From: CAYXXZ01 sp964469165
GTDB lineage: Bacteria; Pseudomonadota; Gammaproteobacteria; Pseudomonadales; Porticoccaceae
Reading direction: 5' to 3'
Length of the DNA: 11,103 nucleotides
Assembly (NCBI GenBank): GCA_964469165.1
Contig: CAYXXZ010000094.1
Location: 1 to 11,103, forward strand
Numbering within the stretch: the first letter of the stretch is position 1; each line of letters starts with the position of its first letter. Made by a program: the position numbers and the translations under genes. Positions 7,304 to 11,103 of the stretch are shown here, piece by piece. The notes beneath the pieces were generated by a model. That model was not told the origin of the DNA, did no database searches, and saw only the letters and a program-made list of their open reading frames with translations.

Positions 7304-7335
7304 CTATGTCTTATATTGTTTAGTATTAGACATAG
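7304..7335. promoter_or_regulatory. 12-bp imperfect inverted repeat with 8-bp centre upstream of the recombinase gene
   Basis: The left arm CTATGTCTTATA (7304-7315) and right arm TATTAGACATAG (7324-7335) pair at 11 of 12 positions, including the outer eight without error, around the centre TTGTTTAG. The right arm contains the -35 hexamer of the recombinase promoter. Two readings fit: an operator at which a regulator (perhaps the recombinase itself) blocks its own promoter, or a tyrosine-recombinase core site, since inverted arms of 11-13 bp around a 6-8 bp spacer are the known architecture of dif and loxP. No second copy of the full site was found in the window. Confidence 0.6.
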
Positions 7336-7354
7336 AGACAAAAGCCGATATACT
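7327..7354 (+). promoter_or_regulatory. Recombinase gene promoter
   Basis: TAGACA (7327-7332, five of six matches to TTGACA) is followed by a 16-base spacer and TATACT (7349-7354, five of six matches to TATAAT). Transcription would begin near 7361, giving a leader of about 30 bases that is rich in ACCA and has no clear Shine-Dalgarno. The -35 overlaps the right arm of the inverted repeat. Confidence 0.6.
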
Positions 7355-7390
7355 GCGTCCTGAACACCAAAACCACCAAGAACCACAGTT

Positions 7391-8629
7391 ATGAAGATCC
7401 CCGATCCCGTCCCCCTGTACCCAACTTTTGAAGAACTGCAAGGCATGCGTTTGGCGGATTATCCCCAGACACAGGCATTTCTCGAATCCGGGCCCACCTG
7501 GCGCCTGCAGCACTGGCAATGGGGTTTGGATTTCCTCAACTACATCGGTCGCAACAAATCCGAGCATACGTTTACGCGTTTTCGCGGCGAAGTCGAAAAA
7601 TTTCTGCTGTGGCTGTTTCTGTTTCACGACAAGCCCGCGGATGATCTGCGCAAGGCCGACATCCTGGCATTTGCCGATTTTTGCTGGAAACCGCCACTCA
7701 GCTGGATCGGCTTGACCTCCGCGGATCGCTTCGTACCGGTATCGGGCGTTTACGAGACGAACCCTGGTTGGCGGCCTTTTCGCATGAAAGCGCCCAAGAA
7801 GCAGCAACTCGAAGAAACCGACAAAAAGCGCTACCGGCCCTCGCAACAGACGATACTTGGCCTGTTCACGGCCATCATCGCTTTCTACAAGCATTTGATG
7901 AATGAAGAACTGTGTCATGGCAATCCGGCGCAGCTGGCAAAGAGCGACTGTCGGTATCTGATCAAGGATGCCCAGGTCAAGGAAGTTCGCCGCCTTACCG
8001 ACGAACAATGGCGCTACGTGCTCAAAACGGCCGAAGAAATGGCGGATAACGACCCAGCACACGAACGCACGCTGTTTGTCGTGGCCACCCTGAAGACCTT
8101 GTTTCTACGAATTTCAGAGCTTTCCGAGCGCGCCGACTGGTCGCCTGAAATGGGGCATTTCTGGCAGGATTACGACGAAAACTGGTGGCTCAAGGTTTAC
8201 GGCAAGGGTCGCAAGATCCGCGATGTCAGCGTTCCTACCGAGTATTTCGCCTACCTGGGTCGCTACCGCAGGGCCAGAGGGCTGCCAGCCTACCCTTTCC
8301 CGGGCGACAATGCCCCCCTGGTGGAAAAAATCCGTGGCCAGGGCGGCATGACGGCTCGCCAGCTGGCTCGAATTGTTCAGCAAGCCTTTGATTTATCTTA
8401 TGAAAAAATGAAGAAGCGGAGTGGGGAGGAGCGTGCCAGAAAGCTCCATGAAGCCTCCACGCACTGGCTGCGCCACACCGGTGCAAGCATGGAGGTGCAG
8501 CGCGGTCGCGCTCTGAAAGACTTGTCGGAGGACCTGGGGCACGCCAGCATGGCGACCACGGACACCATTTACGTGCAGAGCGAGAACCGCTTTCGGGCGG
8601 CCAGCGGCAAGAAGCGCACTGTCGAGTGA
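7391..8629 (+). CDS. Orphan tyrosine site-specific recombinase (phage integrase family)
   Basis: A 412-residue protein that should cut and rejoin DNA through a 3'-phosphotyrosine. All six catalytic positions are visible: R240 (LFLRISEL), K272 (YGKGRKIR), H358 and R361 (THWLRHTG), H384 (LGHASMATT) and nucleophile Y394 (TIYVQ). The N-terminal core-binding domain (about 35-180) contains an insertion of roughly 50 residues at about 100-150 (PPLSWIGLTS to NPGWRPF). From memory this resembles a family of stand-alone recombinases in gamma- and betaproteobacteria rather than XerC/D, an integron integrase or a typical prophage integrase; I could not search. No phage, excisionase, transposon or tRNA sequence adjoins it, so it looks resident. 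The ATG at 7391 has only a weak upstream purine run. It is co-transcribed with the ferredoxin gene 11 bases downstream. Confidence 0.93.
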   Translation: MKIPDPVPLYPTFEELQGMRLADYPQTQAFLESGPTWRLQHWQWGLDFLNYIGRNKSEHTFTRFRGEVEKFLLWLFLFHDKPADDLRKADILAFADFCWKPPLSWIGLTSADRFVPVSGVYETNPGWRPFRMKAPKKQQLEETDKKRYRPSQQTILGLFTAIIAFYKHLMNEELCHGNPAQLAKSDCRYLIKDAQVKEVRRLTDEQWRYVLKTAEEMADNDPAHERTLFVVATLKTLFLRISELSERADWSPEMGHFWQDYDENWWLKVYGKGRKIRDVSVPTEYFAYLGRYRRARGLPAYPFPGDNAPLVEKIRGQGGMTARQLARIVQQAFDLSYEKMKKRSGEERARKLHEASTHWLRHTGASMEVQRGRALKDLSEDLGHASMATTDTIYVQSENRFRAASGKKRTVE

Positions 8630-8633
8630 GGAG
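8628..8633 (+). promoter_or_regulatory. Shine-Dalgarno of the ferredoxin gene overlapping the recombinase stop
   Basis: GAGGAG begins inside the TGA of the recombinase gene (8627-8629) and lies seven bases before GTG at 8641. This decides the ferredoxin start in favour of 8641 over the in-frame GTG at 8626, and couples translation of the two genes. Confidence 0.75.
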
Positions 8634-8640
8634 CACCCAC

Positions 8641-8940
8641 GTGTCATCACACCTGATCCGCATTCACTATCGCGACGGAGAAACCAACATCACCTGCACG
8701 GCGGAGTCGCGCGTCCTCGATGCCCTCAACCAGTCCGGCCTGGCTGTCAGAAAGCCCTGTCGCAACGGGGTTTGCGGACTGTGCCGCTGCCGCCTCGTGC
8801 AGGGCGACATCACGTACCAGTGGCGCGTTCCCCACGGTCTGTGGCAGGAGGATATCGCGGCGGGCTACATCCTGCCCTGCATCGCCTACCCGCTCGGCGA
8901 TCTGACCCTGGAGGACATACCCCTTGATGCGCAGCGCTGA
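8641..8940 (+). CDS. Plant-type [2Fe-2S] ferredoxin
   Basis: A 99-residue cytoplasmic electron carrier. Cluster ligands follow the plant-type pattern C-x4-C-x2-C-x31-C at Cys40, Cys45, Cys48 and Cys80 (KPCRNGVCGLCRC and YILPCIAYP); Cys50 and Cys19 are additional. The beta-grasp body (IRIHYRDGETNITCTAESRV) precedes the cluster loop. There is no reductase domain and no signal peptide, so it needs a partner. The GTG start at 8641 is supported by a strong Shine-Dalgarno. It shares a transcript with the recombinase gene upstream. The globin and PIG3 reductase genes downstream are separated by 107 bases and a possible promoter. Which enzyme it serves cannot be told from the sequence. Confidence 0.93.
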   Translation: MSSHLIRIHYRDGETNITCTAESRVLDALNQSGLAVRKPCRNGVCGLCRCRLVQGDITYQWRVPHGLWQEDIAAGYILPCIAYPLGDLTLEDIPLDAQR

Positions 8941-9017
8941 GCCGTCATTTCCACTATATTGGTGTGAGATCAAGGAAAAGCGCGAAAACAGGCCCGAGAA
9001 TAGTTTCCTGGCAAGTG

Positions 9018-9023
9018 TATAAT
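9018..9023 (+). promoter_or_regulatory. Possible -10 box for the globin-PIG3 operon
   Basis: TATAAT sits 24 bases before the globin start, in the 107-base gap after the ferredoxin gene. No recognisable -35 hexamer lies 16-18 bases upstream, so an activator or read-through may be involved. Transcription from here would give a very short leader that still includes the GAGG Shine-Dalgarno (9039-9042). Confidence 0.45.
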
Positions 9024-9047
9024 CGTGGCGAACTACCTGAGGTTGCA

Positions 9048-9503
9048 ATGAACGATATGAGAACTCCTTTTGCGATACTTGGCGAGGATGGTGTGCGGGC
9101 GCTGGTCGGCGCGTTCTATGACATCATGGATGAAAACCCCGAATTCACCGAGCTTCGTCGCATGCATGCGGCCAATCTCTCGATGGTGAAACAGCGTCTG
9201 TCCGAATACCTGATCGGCTGGTTGGGCGGCCCGCCCGTCTATCTGGAGAAATACGGCTCGGTGTGCATGACCGAACCCCATGCGAATTTTGCCATCGGTC
9301 CCAGGGAGCGCGATCAGTGGCTGGCCTGCTTCAAACAGGCACTGGCCGCAGTGGACGCCAGCGAGGAACTGCTGGAGATGCTCGACGGCCCCATGTTCCG
9401 GCTCGCGAATGCCGTGCGCAATCGCGAAACATCGGAAAGCCCGATAGCGGTTAATCCCGACATCATCGCCACCAGCCACAGATCCCGCGTCAGCCACGGC
9501 TGA
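9048..9503 (+). CDS. Group II truncated haemoglobin (trHb2)
   Basis: A 151-residue haem protein of the 2-on-2 globin fold, a cytoplasmic O2/NO/H2O2-reactive family. Group II marks are present: Phe23-Tyr24 in helix B (AFYDIMDENPEF), RRMHAANL at 37-44, GWLGGPPVYLEKYG at 57-70, proximal His78 in EPHANFAIG, and Trp91 (ERDQWL), the G8 tryptophan typical of this group. It carries a polar C-terminal tail of about 25 residues (after 125) beyond the globin core. The ATG at 9048 has GAGG five bases upstream; the frame is open to 8964 but the upstream part looks non-coding. The PIG3-type reductase begins three bases after its stop, suggesting one operon and perhaps a functional link. Confidence 0.92.
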   Translation: MNDMRTPFAILGEDGVRALVGAFYDIMDENPEFTELRRMHAANLSMVKQRLSEYLIGWLGGPPVYLEKYGSVCMTEPHANFAIGPRERDQWLACFKQALAAVDASEELLEMLDGPMFRLANAVRNRETSESPIAVNPDIIATSHRSRVSHG

Positions 9504-9506
9504 ACC

Positions 9507-10535
9507 ATGAACAGCCAGCCCCACTCTGCGGCCTGCATCGAGATCAGCGCTGTCGGCGGCCCCGATGTGCTGCGTCCCGGCTTCCGCGATCTGCCCGCCC
9601 TCGCATCCCGTCAGGTGCTGATTGCCGTGAGTCACGCTGGCGTCAACCGCCCCGACATCTTCCAGCGCGAAGGCAAGTACCCTCCTCCACCCGGAGCTTC
9701 CGACATTCCCGGTCTCGAAGTTGCCGGCATCGTCGTCGCCAAAGGCGCGCAAGTAACCCGCTGGCAAGTGGGTGATCGCGTCTGCGCGCTGCTCCCGGGC
9801 GGCGGCTATGCGACGCACGCCGTTGCCGAAGAAAGCCTGTGTCTGCCTGTTCCCAAGGGTTTGTCGCTCGCCGAGGCAGCGGGCCTTCCCGAGACCGCCT
9901 TTACGGTGTGGCACAACCTGGTGGAGCGCGCAGCTCTGCAGGCGGGTGAGCATGTCTTGATACATGGCGGCAGCAGCGGCATCGGCACGCTTGCCATTCA
10001 GATTGCCGCCGCCCTTGGCGCGACGGTCTACACCACCGCGGGCAGTGCCGAGAAGTGTCAGGTTTGCGAGGAATTGGGCGCCACCAAGGCTTTCAACTAC
10101 CGCAGTGAAGACTTCGCTGCAGTGAAGGAGCTGACCGGAAAGCGCGGCGTCGATATCGTCCTCGACATGGTGGGCGGCGACTACGTTCAGAAAAACATCG
10201 CCTGCGCGGCGCCAGGGGGGCGCATTGTCAGCATCGCATTTCTGCAGGGCTCCAGGGTCAACGTCGACCTCATGCCGATGATGCTGAAACAACTGACGCT
10301 CACCGGCTCGACCTTGCGCAGTCGAACCGTCGAAAACAAGGCCCACATCGCCGCGCAGGTGGAAACCAATTTGTGGCCACTGATCGATGCAGGTGTGGTG
10401 CGCCCGCTCATTCACCGTATTTTTCCATTGCCGGAAGCCGCCGACGCTCACCGCCTGATGGAAAGCAGTCAGCATATCGGCAAGCTGGTGCTGGATTGCA
10501 CGGCAGTCTGGGAAGCTGTGGGCGATGAAGAGTGA
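9507..10535 (+). CDS. NAD(P)H quinone oxidoreductase, PIG3 family
   Basis: A 342-residue medium-chain dehydrogenase/reductase of the PIG3 (TP53I3-like) type, which reduces quinones one or two electrons at a time with NADPH. Family blocks are GVNRPDIFQREGKYPPPPGA (45-64), DIPGLEVAG (66-74), GLPETAFTVWHNL (126-138), the nucleotide-binding HGGSSGIGTLAIQIA (153-167), and near the C-terminus LTLTGSTLRSR and RLMESSQHIGKLVLD. No zinc ligands are present. Length is slightly above the usual 325 or so owing to short extensions at both ends. There is no clear Shine-Dalgarno; with only three bases after the globin stop, it probably relies on coupling. It is distinct from the Qor at 3250-4221, which lacks the PIG3 blocks. 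It converges on the next gene with an 18-base gap and no obvious terminator. Confidence 0.95.
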   Translation: MNSQPHSAACIEISAVGGPDVLRPGFRDLPALASRQVLIAVSHAGVNRPDIFQREGKYPPPPGASDIPGLEVAGIVVAKGAQVTRWQVGDRVCALLPGGGYATHAVAEESLCLPVPKGLSLAEAAGLPETAFTVWHNLVERAALQAGEHVLIHGGSSGIGTLAIQIAAALGATVYTTAGSAEKCQVCEELGATKAFNYRSEDFAAVKELTGKRGVDIVLDMVGGDYVQKNIACAAPGGRIVSIAFLQGSRVNVDLMPMMLKQLTLTGSTLRSRTVENKAHIAAQVETNLWPLIDAGVVRPLIHRIFPLPEAADAHRLMESSQHIGKLVLDCTAVWEAVGDEE

Positions 10536-10553
10536 GTTCGAACGGGGCTGGGT

Positions 10554-11103
10554 TTAGAGCTTATCGCTCGACCGGGGTTCCTGCCCGAAATCCACTGGGT
10601 AGAAGATTCTCTCCTCGGCACTGAGCCTGATTTCCTGCCGCACCTGTTTGTGCTCATCGAAGATGGCGATGTATGGCTCGCGAAAGCCCAGGCGGGCCAA
10701 CTCGGGGGCCTCGATGACATTGAAAAGCTTGCCGAGATTGTCACTGCCACAGACTGCGGAGTCCTGCACCACCAGATAGAGCGTCTCGATGGTATTGCGG
10801 AAGATATCGCCAAATGTTTCCACCGCTGCGTCATCGAGATTGCGGGCGCAGGTATCCACGGTAGCAAGGATATCTACCCCGGCATCACCAAAGCGCAGCA
10901 GATTGATACCGCGTGCGAACGAGGTGCTCTTGCCCTGCCATAGCGCGCCCGAGAAATGGGCCGTGCCGCCGCTGGATATCAAGTACCCTCGCTGTTCGAG
11001 CCGCAGCGGTACGCTTTTCGTACGATCTTCCAGCAGTGCAGTCAGTGTATCGCGCTGAAACACCGTGCTGCTGGCCAACGGGTGTGCGGAAAGCACTCCG
11101 GCC
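10554..11103 (-). CDS. Unrecognised protein, 5' end beyond window
   Basis: I do not recognise this protein. The reading frame is open from the right edge to a TAA at 10554, giving at least 182 residues. A GTG at 11096 could be a start but has no room for a visible ribosome site, and the preceding codons (Ala-Gly) continue the frame, so the true start probably lies outside. The residues at the edge (AGVLSAHPLASSTVF) could be the end of a signal peptide with cleavage after HPLA, which would make it periplasmic; this is a guess. The body is mixed alpha/beta in appearance, with two Cys (VDTCARN, DSAVCGSD) that could form a disulphide. It is convergent with the PIG3 gene. Codon use looks normal for the window. 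Confidence 0.6.
   Translation of the reverse strand, partial: AGVLSAHPLASSTVFQRDTLTALLEDRTKSVPLRLEQRGYLISSGGTAHFSGALWQGKSTSFARGINLLRFGDAGVDILATVDTCARNLDDAAVETFGDIFRNTIETLYLVVQDSAVCGSDNLGKLFNVIEAPELARLGFREPYIAIFDEHKQVRQEIRLSAEERIFYPVDFGQEPRSSDKL

Noticed and set aside
7391..8629. The recombinase as the integrase of a prophage, integron or genomic island.
   Set aside because: Neighbours on both sides are ordinary chromosomal genes; no excisionase, phage genes, tRNA target, attC-like repeats or flanking direct repeats are visible in the window.
9033..10475. A 480-codon open frame on the minus strand opposite the globin and PIG3 genes.
   Set aside because: Both sense genes are unmistakable and the antisense translation has no recognisable family feature.

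Overview
The window looks like chromosomal DNA of a marine-type gammaproteobacterium, perhaps near Halieaceae/Cellvibrionales. I infer this from protein character (ETF-QO, Prc, XthA, group II globin, and an ECF sigma factor followed by a membrane protein and a DUF3106 protein), the moderately high GC content and frequent GTG starts. No database search was possible, so the taxonomic placement is tentative. No stretch longer than about 300 bases lacks a gene.

Bases 1-7139 are a co-directional minus-strand block. Read in the direction of transcription it holds: (i) prc-xthA-qor, tightly packed (4-base overlap, then a 3-base gap), encoding a periplasmic tail-specific protease, exonuclease III and an NADPH:quinone reductase; (ii) a very histidine-rich exported protein, then an ECF sigma factor, a single-pass membrane protein and an exported DUF3106 protein, the last three overlapping by 8 and 3 bases; (iii) the electron-transfer flavoprotein:ubiquinone oxidoreductase, whose C-terminal Fe-S domain lies beyond the left edge.

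Bases 7140-7390 are a divergent promoter region. It holds a probable prc -10 box and, facing the other way, a good promoter for a tyrosine recombinase. A 12-bp imperfect inverted repeat with an 8-bp centre overlaps that promoter's -35 box. This geometry fits either an operator or a recombinase core site.

Bases 7391-10535 are on the plus strand: a complete tyrosine recombinase, a plant-type [2Fe-2S] ferredoxin whose Shine-Dalgarno overlaps the recombinase stop codon, then after a new promoter a group II truncated haemoglobin and a PIG3-type quinone oxidoreductase three bases apart. A convergent, unrecognised gene on the minus strand (10554 to the right edge) closes the window.

The genes are mostly redox and envelope housekeeping. 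The least explained parts are the recombinase-ferredoxin pair with its palindromic site, and the His-rich/ECF-sigma cassette.
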